A DNA stretch of 64,000 nt from Anastatus disparis (lineage: Eukaryota; Arthropoda; Insecta; Hymenoptera; Eupelmidae). This document shows, piece by piece, positions 43,076 to 54,286 of the stretch (position 1 is its first letter; the number at the start of each line of letters is the position of its first letter). Under the pieces are notes generated by a model. That model did not search any database. It was given only the letters and a program-made list of their open reading frames with translations, and was not told where the DNA came from. A program made the translations under genes and the position numbers. The stretch covers positions 992,001 to 1,056,000 of the forward strand of contig JAFFSR010000366.1 in the NCBI GenBank assembly GCA_017163975.1. Direction: 5' to 3'.

Positions 43076-43298
43076 GTATACAGTTTATCTACTGCTTATT
43101 ACTGTAAAAAATTGATATATTCTGTAACCATAGCAAGTACTATGATTATAAGTATTAAAATTGTATTATAGTTTATTCAGAAAAAAGTATCTATAAATGT
43201 GTTTAATTATTTATATATGCACGTTATTATATTGCACGTATTTGCTAAAATGAATATGTCAATTTTTCAGAGTAATGAACTGTAGATAAACTGTATAC
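43076..43298. mobile_element. 223-bp MITE
   Basis: 17-bp perfect terminal inverted repeats GTATACAGTTTATCTAC at 43,076-43,092 and 43,282-43,298. AT-rich centre, no ORF. Confidence 0.65.
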
Positions 43299-43300
43299 AC

Positions 43301-44725
43301 TGTAACGTTTTTCCCTTTCGGGAGGGGGAAATACGTGTAACTCCTGTTGCCAGACGCTTCAGTGAGTTACCAGGGTAAGATCGGCAGAAGTTGGAGGGAG
43401 CGGACGGTGGAAAGTAAAGGAGAGTAACCGGGTTTAACACGTTTGGTTATGCTATGGAGTACCTTGGCTTTATTGTACTCATAAAACTCTTACAACGACG
43501 ATTACAAATATGAATTAATAATAATGTATAAATCAAAGCTAAATCTAATGATCTTATATAATGCAAATAATTAACCTAACCTTAACGGAATGTAATGTAC
43601 AAAAGATAATTAAATCGGCCACTTGACGGCTATTCAATAAGTGAAATCAATTAATCAATAATCTTTAAAGAATCTGAATTATAGTTTACTTTAACTAAAG
43701 ATTCTACGGCCTGGACGGTCTAATTTATACCGGCGGCTTTTACCTGCAACAATGTGCAAAAACAAAAGAGATAAATAATTAATAATTAAATAATTATAAT
43801 ATAACTAGGCGGCGGCATCTAGTAACGCTATACTTAATACTACGGTAATAATAATAATGACGGTGGGTAGCCGGCTCCCTTAATTATCTGAGTTACAAAT
43901 CTCTATAGGCATGCGGGACCTTTAAGTGGCGTAAAGACAATGGGTGGCCGACACCCTTAACTTATTCTAATATCTTAATGATTACGCGGCAGGCGGACGG
44001 AGTCCTCTAACTAATATAAAAATGTATTGGGTGGACGACACCCTTAACTTAATCTAATATCTTAATGATTACGCGGCAGGCGGACGGAGTCCTCTAACTA
44101 ATATAAAAATGTATTGGGTGGACGACACCCTTAACTTAATCCAAGTTCTAATATTTATGCGCGGCCGGACGGAGTCCTTTAAACTAATGCGAATTAAATA
44201 ATTAGGTGGACGACACCCTTAATATATTCCATAGTCACGCGGCGGCGGACGCGACGGCTACGGGTTAACCAGACCCTTAATTAAGTCAGCGGCGAAATGT
44301 GAAATAGAATATAATAGCTAGTGTGCTCTAGGCAGGTAGATCTACGCCAGCGTGCTCACTCGACGTATCTCTAACACTGCCAGCATATGCACTAGAGTTT
44401 AGACCAGCGTGCTCACTCGGCCTATCCCCATGTGCAAGAGAGAGAAGCTAGTACTTCTACAGGAGAAGGCACCCAGCTACTACTTGTCCCACTTTCTCTT
44501 AGCCTAGTGTGCTCACTAAGGTAAAGAGGGAGAGGAGACCGTAGTCTGCACTGCTCTGCTTAGCTGTGCTTCTCGGCCTCTTATATACTCCGGCCTCATT
44601 TTTCCCGATGCGTGCAACGACGTTTGGAGTTGCCACCTGGCGGCTGAGCTCAGAACTACTGTTCTATCGTAGCTGGCCGTTAGGCGGGAAATTTGAATGC
44701 GCGGGTATGTATACTCGTCGCAACA
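43301..44725. mobile_element. GC-rich LTR-like unit (possible solo LTR)
   Basis: Begins TGTAACG and ends CGCAACA, the TG...CA layout of an LTR. It contains a TATA-like CTTATATACTCC near 44,580 and stands out as GC-rich. Within it a unit of about 85 bp (GGGTGGACGACACCCTTAAC...GCGGACGGAGTCC) is tandemly repeated from 43,950 to 44,240, and GCGTGCTCACTCG repeats follow. No target duplication is visible (TACAC against CTTAA), so the assignment is tentative. Confidence 0.45.
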
Positions 44726-44929
44726 CTTAATGCTACTGAACTTGGTATGATTTAGTACTGAAAAACATAAATTTTTATTATTCTTTAGTCAACTACAGAT
44801 TTAAATAATATAAATGTTAAAATGATCAAAAATAAATTGTCTTTACTATCATTGACATCACTTTCACTACTTTTTAATTTTTAATTTTTATTTTTTAATT
44901 TTTAATTTTTCTTTTTTTTGATTCCATCA

Positions 44930-45190
44930 TAATTCGATCGACAATAGCATCTGATTCTTCAGCTGCACTTACATTATTAGTACAACCATTTTCAACTTTA
45001 ATCGCTATATCATACACCGTAAAAATAAATAAGAACTTTATTATTTATTTTGTCGAAATCTTTTCTTAATTGAGGTATATTTAAAAAAAATTTAAAGAGT
45101 CAGATCAATTCAATTGGTGTAGTCAATGGATGGATATACATATTTTATATATCTCTATAGTTTTTATTGAAGTTCGTGTGAATCGATATT
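44930..45190 (-). pseudogene. Inverse copy of the exon fragment at 37,060-37,560
   Basis: On the minus strand, from about 45,190, it matches 37,060-37,262 at high identity and then encodes SAAEESDAIVDRIMMES without the 205-bp MITE. It therefore serves as the uninterrupted version. The acceptor position reads TTTACGG here instead of TTTACAG, so splicing would be lost. Confidence 0.5.
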
Positions 45191-45655
45191 AATGTTTATG
45201 TCGTCGTAGGCCTTATTCGGTGGAATACCTATAGACCACGCTAAATTTGTATAGGCATTGCATACGTTCATGCTAATATCTCGACGATATTCTCTCTGTC
45301 AATACCCCTAAGGGAAAATTGACAGATCGAGATATCGCACAGCATGGCCGTATATGACGCGAGTGACATCAATTCGTAGGTTAGTGAAAACAAAAGAATG
45401 TCGTTAGATATGTCAATGCTCATACAAATTCATATAAAATCTTAACTTTACAGAATGTTTTGTCTAAACAAATTTTCAAAGTTAAACAGTTAATAAGTAA
45501 AATAAATGAGTAAATAATGACATTATTTACTTTTTTTTAATAAAACATATATCATTAATTTTAAAACATCATTTTTATAGTTCCTCATACGGCCTAACAA
45601 CGACATAAACTTATCTACGTAACTTGGGAGTACGAAGGATTCTGAATCCAGGCTT
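45191..45655. other. Unique noncoding sequence
   Basis: Contains a less AT-rich segment (45,205-45,410) without a clear ORF or repeat. A diverged version of the CATACGGCC...ACATAAACTTATCTACG sequence near 45,585 resembles 40,790. No gene. Confidence 0.35.
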
Positions 45656-45659
45656 GACT

Positions 45660-47880
45660 AAAGTGCTTACCGGAAGCTTCCGTAAACTTTTTATGGAATA
45701 TTTCAGTGGAAGCTTACTGGAAGCCCCCGTAAATTATTAATGAAATATTTCAGTGGAAGCTTACTGGAAGCCTCCGTAAATTATTAATGAAATATTTAAG
45801 TGGAAGCTTACTGGAAGCCTCCGTAAGTTTTTCATGAAATACTTCATTGTAAGGTTACCGAAGCTTCCGAAAATTTTTCATGAAACATTCCAGTGGAAAA
45901 GTACTGGAAGCTTCCGTCAATTATTCAAGAAATATTACTGCACCATTTCCTAAAATATTTTAAATCAATAATGCTCAAATTTTTCGAGAAATATTTCATG
46001 AAATATTTCTGTAATATTCCAGAAATATTTCATAAAGTATTTTAAAAAATTTATAAATATAACAGTAAAATATTGGAAGAATATTGTTTAAATATTTGTA
46101 GTTATCTTGCGTGCGCAGCAATTCTTTCATCTTGCTAGCAGGTGGCTACTTGATTATATTTTCATGTGATCGTGAATGCGGTTGACAAACTCTCGCAATG
46201 ATTCAATGACAATTTCCAATATTTCGCTGAAAGGAAAACGAAGTCTTTCATTCAAGCTTCCATGAAATCTTTCGGTGCAATGATTCATCAATCTTCCAAC
46301 GAAATCTTCCTTGGAAGGTTTACGGAAGCTTTCAGGAGCCTTCCACTGGAATGTTTCAATGACAATTTCCAATATTTCGCTGAAAGGTAAACGGAGTTTT
46401 CCATTCAAGCTTCCATGAAATCTTTCAATGCAATGATTCATCGATCTTCCAACGGAATCTTCCTTCGAAGGTTTACGGAATCTTCCAGGAGACTTAAGTC
46501 GGAATATTCCAGTGAAAATTCACAACATTTTCCCGAAAGGAAAACGGAGTCTTCTATAAAGCTTCCATGAAATCTTTTGGTGCAATAATTCATCAATCTT
46601 CCAACGGAATCTTTTTTGGAAGATTAACAGAAGCTTTCAGGAGCCTTCCGCTGGAATGTTTCAATGACAATTTTCAATATTCCGTTAAAAGGTAAACGAA
46701 GTCTTCCATTCAAGCTTCCATGAAATCTTACGGTGAAATAATTCATCAATCTTCCAACGGAATCTTCCTTGGAAGGTTTACGGAAGCTTTCAGGAGTCTT
46801 CCACTGGAATGTTTCAATGTCAATTTCCAATATTTCACTGAAAGGTAAACGGAGTTTTCCATTCAAGCTTCCATGAAATCTTTCAATGCAATGATTCATC
46901 GATCTTCCAACGGAATCTTCCTTCGAAGGTTTACGGAATCTTCCAGGAGACTTAAGGCGACTTCGGATTTTAGGTTTGGTTTTATTTTTGAGTTTACAAA
47001 TTACTCTTTCAATATGTAAAATTTTTCAGATTTTTTAATTTTCCACCATTCTACGGATTATAATAAATGGTGGAAAATTAAAAAATCCAAAAAATTTTAG
47101 AAACTGAAAGAGTAATTTGTAAACTACAAAATGAAATTGAACCGAATTTCCGTAGTCGCCTTAAGTCGGAATATTCCAGTGAAAATTTACAACATTTTCC
47201 CGAAAGGAAAACGGAGTCTTCTATAAAGCTTTCATGAAATCTTTCGGTGCAATGACTCATCAATCTTCCAACGGAATCTTTCTTGGAAGATTTACGGAAG
47301 CTTTCAGGAGCCTTCCACTGGAATGTTTCAATAACGATTTCCAATATTTCGTTAAATGGTAAACGAAGTCTTCCATTTAAGCTTCCATGAAATCTTACGG
47401 TGCAATGATTCATCAATCTTCCAATGGAATCTTCCTTGGAAGGTTCACGGAAGCTTTCAGGAGCCTTCCACTGGAATGTTTCAATGACAATTTCAAATAT
47501 TTCGCTGAAAGGTAAACGGAGTTTTCCATTCAAGCTTCCATGAAATCTTTCGATGCAATGATTCATCAATCTTCCAACGGAATCTTCCAGGAGACTTAAA
47601 TCGGAATATTCCAGTGAAAATTCCCAACATTTTCCCGAAAGGAAAACGGAGTCTTATATAAAGCTTCCATGAAATCTTTCGGTGCAATAATTCATCAATC
47701 TTCCAACGGAATCTTCCTTGGAAGGTTTTCGGAGGCTTCCAGGGGTTCTTCGTAGAAAGTTTTCTTTGCAATATTCCAGAAATATTTCTGTTTTCTTCCA
47801 TAAAGCTTCCATACATATTTCAATGAAATATTCCATTGGAATATTCCGGAATATTCCAATGATATCTTTCATGCTGTGTG
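45660..47880. repeat. TTCC/GGAA-rich array and 156-bp satellite
   Basis: 45,660-46,070 consists of GGAAGCTTCCGTAAA/GGAATATTTCA palindromic motifs. From about 46,190 to 47,700 a unit near 156 bp (markers GCAATGATTCATCAATCTTCC, TTACGGAAGCTTTCAGGAGC, CTGAAAGGTAAACGGAG) recurs about nine times in two alternating variants. Because 156 is 52 codons, minus-strand frames stay open (MNHCIERFHGSLN repeats), but I see these as satellite translation. A 205-bp MITE interrupts the array. Confidence 0.85.
46956..47160. mobile_element. 205-bp foldback MITE with TTAA target site, copy B
   Basis: Flanked by TTAA at 46,952-46,955 and 47,161-47,164. Sister satellite units show the empty site GAGACTTAAGTCGG (46,488-46,501), proving a TTAA duplication. 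It is the same length as copy A at 37,270 and in the opposite orientation. Confidence 0.93.
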
Positions 47881-48236
47881 GGTCCATTCATAAAAAAAAG
47901 AGCCAAATCAAGGTTAACAAAAAAAATTATAAAAAATAAAATAATTTTTTTAATTTAATAGGAATTTCTGAATCAAAACAGGACATTCTTCCTGACGAAA
48001 GTAATCTGGACTTAAAAGAGCCTAAAAAGTTTATAGCTGGAAACGGTAATAACTATATTACAAAACAACGTGAAAATAATGTTCTGTACATACATTAGTT
48101 ATATATGTCCTTTAGCCGTATTCGGGTGAAATATGAGCGCGGTGAAATATAGCGTGCTTTGTGCGCCATCGGTAGACTTGCTCAAGCGCGAAGCAATGTA
48201 CGAGACTCAGATTTCACCTAAATAAAGGGCCAAACG

Positions 48237-48285
48237 AGCCTACTTCAGACATAGATGATTTTATGTCTGAAGTAGGCCGTACGAG
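48237..48285. repeat. Hairpin, CCTACTTCAGACAT arms
   Basis: GCCTACTTCAGACATA and its inverse TATGTCTGAAGTAGGC lie face to face at the end of the inverted segment shared with 40,785. Confidence 0.75.
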
Positions 48286-48436
48286 AAACTATAATTTAAT
48301 AGATATTACATAGAGAAAATTTTCATTGTAAAAATTAATATTTCACATAATCATCGTGGGACATACTTTATTTTGAATAAAATTTACTATTTATATAGTA
48401 GAAATTGCTACATATATAGTGAACATTCTACATACA

Positions 48437-49469
48437 CTAACAAGGAAAGTGTATTGCATTTGGGTCTTTGATTTTTTTGAAACTTTGGGATATTTTTTCT
48501 TACATAAAATCATGAAAAAAGCCGCATCCATTCGGTCTAACGCTCGATTTTTTTTCCAAATTATGAACAGTTTTGTCTCTTTTGTTCAAAAATTTGCATC
48601 TGCTTTATAGTTGTACATTTTTTTAACTACTTATTCTAGAAGGTTTTTACTGATTGCATATTAAAGTTAAGATTAAAACCTTTCGATTAAAAAAAAACGT
48701 GTTCAAACAGCTCAAGTTATTCAAAAGTTATGGAGGAATGATAATTAAGATGAAATTTAGACTAAAATTCAGCATTCATTTTCTCATGCATATTTTTAGC
48801 TAAATATTTGCGCTATTTTTATTCTCTTATATCTTTTAAACAACTTGACTATTTGAACGTGTTTTTTTTTTAATAGAAAGGTTTTAATCTTAACTTTAAG
48901 AGGCAGCCGTATAGCTCTGTCCTTGTCTAATCTAAATGTTCGTTATTATTAATAAATTAAATATTGTTATACGAATGTAAGGATATAGCCCAATAGATTT
49001 CAGGACGAGCAAACGATCCTATTCCATAAAAAAATATAAAATCTTCATTAGTTTTTGAGTGAGGTCTGAAACGAAAAAACAATTGAACTTAATAACGGTT
49101 TTTCCGTTTCAAAGCTCACTCGAAAACTAATGAAAATTTTATATTTTTTCATAGAATAGGATCGTTTGCTCGTCCTGAAATCTATTGGGCTATATCCTTC
49201 CATTTGTATAACAATATTTAATTTATTAATAATAACGAAAATTTAGATTAGACAAAGACAGAGCTATACGACCTCCTCTTAATATGCAATTCGTAAAAAC
49301 CTTATAGAATAAGTAGTTTAAAAAATGTACAACTATAAAGCAGATGCAAATTTTTTAACAAAATAGACAAAACTGCTAATAATTTGGAAAAAATTGAGCG
49401 TTAGACCGAATGGACCCGGCTTTTTCCATGATTTTCCGAGACACAAAAGCAATGCACTCTCCTTGTAAG
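48437..49469. mobile_element. CTAAC foldback family copy with nested TTAA MITE
   Basis: Ends CTAACAAGGAAAGTG and CACTCTCCTTGTAAG. The arms match each other and the copy at 35,553 (ATAAAATCATGAAAAAAGCC, CATTCGGTCTAACGCTCGAT). The right arm is interrupted by the 379-bp element at 48,900. The left half is the inverse of 37,616-37,850. Confidence 0.8.
48900..49278. mobile_element. 379-bp foldback MITE with TTAA target site, copy 2
   Basis: TTAA at 48,896-48,899 and 49,279-49,282. The empty site AACTTTAATATGCAA survives at 37,619-37,632 and, mirrored, at 48,655 in the opposite arm, proving the duplication. Strongly similar to copy 1 at 38,092. Confidence 0.93.
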
Positions 49470-49588
49470 TAAATTTTTCTATATATATTTATATTAATTT
49501 TTACTACATAAATAGTTATTTTTTTACAAAATAAAATATGTCCCGTGGTAACTATGTGAAATAGTATTTTTTTTATAAAATTATTTTC

Positions 49589-49976
49589 GAGATAGTATAG
49601 TTTATGCACATAAGAATTATACACATTAACATTATGCACAAAAAAATAAAAATAAAATTTGATACACAGAATATATTTAATTATGCACAAGATTTGAAAA
49701 AAATTTATTATTTAAAATATATATTTTTTGTATATAATTTTTTGTGCACATCATTTTCGGTGCACAACGTTAATGTGTACAATTGGATAGCTTAAAAACC
49801 TTACATAAATTCTTGGTGCACAAAAAATCATGTCCAAAAAATATATTTTAAATAATAGATTTTTCTTTCAAGTCTTGTGCATAATTAAACATATACTGTG
49901 TATCAAATTTTGTTTTCATTTTTCTGTGCATAATGTTAATGTGTACAATTCTTATGTGCATAAACTATACTATCTC
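49589..49976. mobile_element. 388-bp foldback with 8-bp target duplication
   Basis: TTATTTTC at 49,581-49,588 is repeated at 49,977-49,984. The ends GAGATAGTATAGTTTATGCA and inverse continue as arms of about 150 bp (TACACATTAAC, TTGTGCAC). An 8-bp duplication suggests a hAT-, P- or Merlin-type source; the ends do not decide. Confidence 0.9.
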
Positions 49977-51400
49977 TTATTTTCATAATTAATTAATGAT
50001 TAATAATTATAGTAGTAATAATAAAAAATCGTTTTTCAATTATTAATTTAGATATAGAAAATATCAATGAAAACACTGGTGATGATGCTATTGCTTCAAC
50101 TTCTAAAGAGGGCTACCAGGAGCAAGTCAAAACAATGCCTAAAATAAAAAGTATTGAAAAGGTTTAAATGCTGAATTTCAGAAAAGGTTATTAAACAATT
50201 ATTTTAATTACTATTATTTTAATTTTAAGTCACATTTTCTAAGATATTGAATTATGTATTTTTCTAATTACTAAATTATATATTTTAGACTTGGTACCCA
50301 ACACTTCTCAAAGGCAAAATGATAAATCTGGTAAATACTATACATTATATTTTATATGATTGTAATTGAATGCCATTTTTATTTTAAGAATTTTATCATC
50401 ACTTGTAGATTTTCTAACTGAGCAAAAATATAAAATTCATCATGCTCAAATAATGCGTAAATTAATTTACGTTGAAAATTTGATAAAAAGTCAAGGAGGA
50501 TCTGCAAAAAAATCAGAAGAAAGTCCAGATGACCAAGATGTTTTACCAGAGTTTCCTCTTGATGATTCCGAAAGTTTGGATAACTTTGAAGAATCACTCA
50601 AATCTAACATGGCAAAACATCAATACGTGAGTATGGCAAAAAATTAATTCTATTACTCTAGCCATTTCAAAGAAATAATCGCTACAACAGCTTAATTTTA
50701 GACTAGCATATCCAGTATGCATACTTTCCCATACAGTATGAAAGGACTTTGAAAGGATTCTGAAAGGATTCATAAAAGGACTACAATCTTTCAGAAATAT
50801 TTCACTGAAAGGATTCTGAAATCATTCTATGTCCGAGGTATTATTCTTTTAAAAATAATACAAAAAAATATTTCATAAAGAATTCACAAGACATTTCAAA
50901 ATCCTGTCAATGGAAGAATCCTGTAAGGATCCATGAATTCTTTTGGTAACAATTCGTAAATCTTTTCATACACCTTCCATTGAAAGGATTCTGTAAGAAT
51001 GATAAGAAATATTTTTAAAATATTTCATTGCATTATTTCTAAAAGGAATATACCCCGGACATAGAATTATTACAGAATCCTTTCAATGAAAGAATTCTGT
51101 AAGGATCCATGAATTCTTTTGGTAATAATGCATTAATCTTTTCATACATCTTCCATTGAAAGGATTCTGTGAGAATGATATGAAATATTTTTAAAATATT
51201 TCATTGTAATATTTCTAAAAGGAATATACCCCGGACATAGAATCATTACAGAATCCTTTCAATGAAAGAATTCTGTAAGGATCCATGAATTCTTTTAGTA
51301 ATAATGCATTAATCTTTTCATATATCTTTAGTTGAGAGACATGGAAAGTTGTAGAAACTTTATTCTTTCCTGTATTATTTAAGAATCAATTTAGAATTAA

Positions 51401-51401
51401 T

Positions 51402-51485
<84 letters not shown>
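51401..51485. repeat. (CA)n(TA)n microsatellite
   Basis: About 25 CA units (51,405-51,453) followed by about 15 TA units. Confidence 0.95.
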
Positions 51486-51487
<2 letters not shown>

Positions 51488-51945
51488 CGGATATGATGAT
51501 ATAATTATTTATAGGATTACGAATAGTTTCATAGCGGTTAAAATCGAAGTTATCATAACACAGACATCGCACGCATAACAATTTATAGTTTCCATTTTAG
51601 ATTCTTATTTTCCTCATATATGAAACGGAAAGCACTCTTACCGCTTGCGAGAGTAAGAGATACCGCCATTAAGCGGATAAATTATAAACTAATCCCGAAA
51701 ATATTTCTAAATGATTCTGTTACATTTCACGTTTTCTTTCAAAACGTCCTTTCAAAGTCCATTCAGTAAGGATTCATGTAATAACTTTTATTCTCGTCAT
51801 GATAAGTTCTTTCATGAATTATTTCGAAAAGATTTTAAAATTATTTCATGTAAGGATTCGTGAGATTTTACGAAAATCTTACATGAAATTATTACGTTAA
51901 AGCTTTTTGGAAGAATCTTGAAATTATTTGACGAAAGAATAACTT

Positions 51946-52808
51946 CCCATATGGAAATAATTTATGTGAAAAACTGTAAATAATAGTAAATAATTGTAAA
52001 TAACTGTTAAAAAATGTAGGAATTGAGACATAAATAATAGTTATTTACAGTTATTTACTATTATTTATTATTAATTACTATTATTTACAGTTATTTACAG
52101 TTATTAACTGTTATTAACTGTTATTTACAGTTATTTACAATTATTTACAATTATTTACAGTTTTTTATAATTATTTACGATTATTCATAATTATTTACAA
52201 TTATTCATAATTATTTACAGTTATTTACATTTTCAAAAATTTTTCAATTAGTGAATAATTTAATGTTATTAATAATTATTTACAATTATTTATAGTTATT
52301 TACAGTTATTTACAGTTTTTTACAGTTAATTACAGTTATTTATAATTATTTACAACTATTTACAATTTTTCATAGTTTTTTACAATTATTTACAGTTATT
52401 CACATTTTAAAAAATTTTCGCCTATATATAAAATTATTGAATGAATTCGTGGTAATTTTCGAAAATGTAAATAACTGCAAATAATTGTAAAAAACTATAA
52501 ATAATCGTAAATAATTGTAATTAATTATGAAAAAAGTGAATAAATGTAAATAACTGTAAATAAATATAAATAACTGCAAATAAGTGTAAATAACAGTTAA
52601 TAAGTGTAAATAAAAGTTAATAACTGTAAATAAGTGTAAATAACAGTAAATAATTCTAAATAATTGTAAATAACTATTATTTATGTCTCAATTCCCACAT
52701 TTTTTAACACTTTTCTACAGTTATTTACAGTTATTTACATTTATTTACATTTATTTACAGTTATTAACAGTTATTTACAATTATATCCAAAAATTTTTTC
52801 CATATGGG
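51946..52808. mobile_element. 863-bp nested element with TTATTTACAG arrays and CCCATATGG ends
   Basis: CCCATATGG at 51,946 and CCATATGGG ending 52,808. The interior is almost wholly ATTTACAGTTATTTAC repeats in one half and their inverse (GTAAATAACTGTAAATAA) in the other. A diverged copy of the flanks near 53,080 (GAAAGAATACCTTAGAT) acts as an empty site and implies a 2-bp TT duplication. Confidence 0.65.
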
Positions 52809-53207
52809 TTAGATTAATTCGAAAATCTTTCTGAATTATTTTACAACTAGAACTTTCGAAAGATTTCTGAGTTCTTTCTTGTTTCTTTTCAAGAAGTCCT
52901 TTCAAAGTCCTTTCATTAAGGATTTATGTAATAACTTTTATTCTCATCATAAGTTATTTTATGAAATATTTCAAAAAGATTTCAAATTTATTTCATGTAT
53001 GATTTCTTGAGACTTTACCAAAATATTGCATGAATTATTTCATAAAAGCTTTTTGAATGAATCTTGAAATGATTCGGTGAAAGAATACCTTAGATCATTC
53101 CGAAAATCTTTCTAAATTATTTTACGACTGGATCCATCGAAAGATTTCTGAGTTCTTTCTTGTTTTCTTTCAAAAAGTCTTTTCAAAGTACTTTCACCCT
53201 AGTGAAA

Positions 53208-53500
53208 ATAATTGGTAAGATCTTACGTTGGTTCTTACGTTGCATCTTATGTAAGTTCTAACATAAGTTCTTATGTAGGTTCTGACGTGCAAAATTCAAC
53301 GAAGATCTTACGCAAGATCTTATGCAAGATCTTACGTAAGATCTGACTTATAAATTTTTATATATAATTATTATAATTAATAATACATGTTGGATCTAAC
53401 TTAAGATCTTACGTGAGTTGTTACGTTAGATCTTACGTCAGTTCTTACGTAAGATCTTATGTAAGTTCTCATGTTAGATCTGATGTATCAAAATTTTAAA
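53208..53500. repeat. AAGATCTTACGTAAGATCTTA palindromic array
   Basis: Begins with CCCTAGTGAAAATAATTGG, the same terminal motif as the element at 5255, then about 15 variants of the palindrome AAGATCTTACG/CGTAAGATCTT. The other terminus was not found, so it may be truncated. Confidence 0.55.
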
Positions 53501-54062
53501 TATAATTATAACATGTAATAATTATATAAAATTATAATTTTAACGATTAATCATGTAATTGAAAGATTATAATAAAATGAATTGCATTTTAAAAATATAA
53601 AAATAAAGCTTTAAGTGTTATTATAAGGTGTCCCCATATATGCATACATTTTTATTAAAGAAAATAAAGCTAGAACCATTTATTGGCTTCAAAAATAGTG
53701 GTGTTTCTAACATTGAGAAAGTCATGCCATGTTGAAATTGTGGTGGAGTGTCGCATAATTAGGCAAAATATTGATATGAAGTATACGGCTAAAATATATA
53801 AATACACATAAAAAAATAATATGACAGTGTAGAGATTAAATATACTGACTGCTTTTGTCATAATAAGACACGTACAATGAAATATGCTGTATATTATCCA
53901 TCAATAGATAGTATAAGCCATTAGCTTCAACAAATCAGTTGTGAGAAGAACTGTTGTAATTAAATATCTGAGTAGACCTCTAGATGCCCATGGTTAACCG
54001 TTGGTGAGGCAGAATTCAATAACTTGCAAAGAAGTTTGAATTATAATACAGAATGAAAGGCT
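53501..54062. other. Noncoding sequence
   Basis: AT-rich, no gene or bounded repeat recognised. Confidence 0.35.
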
Positions 54063-54286
54063 ACACTGTTAAAAATAATTTGAATATTCAGTAACTTTCA
54101 GTTACGTTAGGTGAGTGAAAATTCATTCTTCTGTGATTGAAAAATATTTTCATGAACATGTGACTGAAAAAACTTATATGATTAATTTAACATGAAAATG
54201 TTTATTCATGCATGAATTTTCATTTTTGTGATTAAAAAAACTTTAGTCATTTTACTGAAGTTAAATTCAAAAATTTTTAACAGTGT
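54063..54286. mobile_element. 224-bp MITE
   Basis: ACACTGTTAAAAATAATTTG at the left and its near-inverse (AAATTTTTAACAGTGT) at the right; internal inverted GAAAATTCAT and TGATTGAAAAA motifs. No target duplication is clear. Confidence 0.65.

Larger units (their letters stand above)
47885..50647 (+). pseudogene. DUF4806-like gene fragment, plus-strand copy with foldback insertions
   Basis: Exon-like pieces between splice-like sites: end of an exon at 47,885-47,911 (KKEPNQ), 47,962-48,045 (LPDESNLDLKEPKKF), 50,052-50,160 (ASTSKEGYQEQ), about 50,290-50,331, and about 50,390-50,628. The last reads LVDFLTEQ...MRKLIYVENLIKS, then LPEFPLDDSESLDNFEESLK and a GTGAGT donor. The final exon matches the start of the DUF4806 domain of insect proteins. 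The gene is cut on the left by satellite and on the right by repeats, its introns carry three foldback elements, and I could not confirm consistent phases throughout. It is almost surely not functional. Confidence 0.45.
50730..53207. repeat. AAAGGATTCTG/CAGAATCCTTT motif element with two nested repeats
   Basis: The left half (50,736-51,335) has TGAAAGGACTTTGAAAGGATTC-type repeats and a roughly 185-bp direct repeat around AATATACCCCGGACATAGAAT (about 51,050 and 51,225). The right half (51,740-53,205) carries the same motifs inverted (CTTTCAAAGTCC). The outer ends TGAAAGGACTTTGAAAGGA and TCTTTTCAAAGTACTTTCA are inverse copies. It probably represents one nonautonomous element, interrupted by a microsatellite and a nested array element. 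Confidence 0.55.

Noticed and set aside
46154..47887. Minus-strand protein family MNHCIERFHGSLN
   Set aside because: It coincides with the 156-bp satellite; no homology or promoter is visible. The frame question is kept as a low-interest finding.
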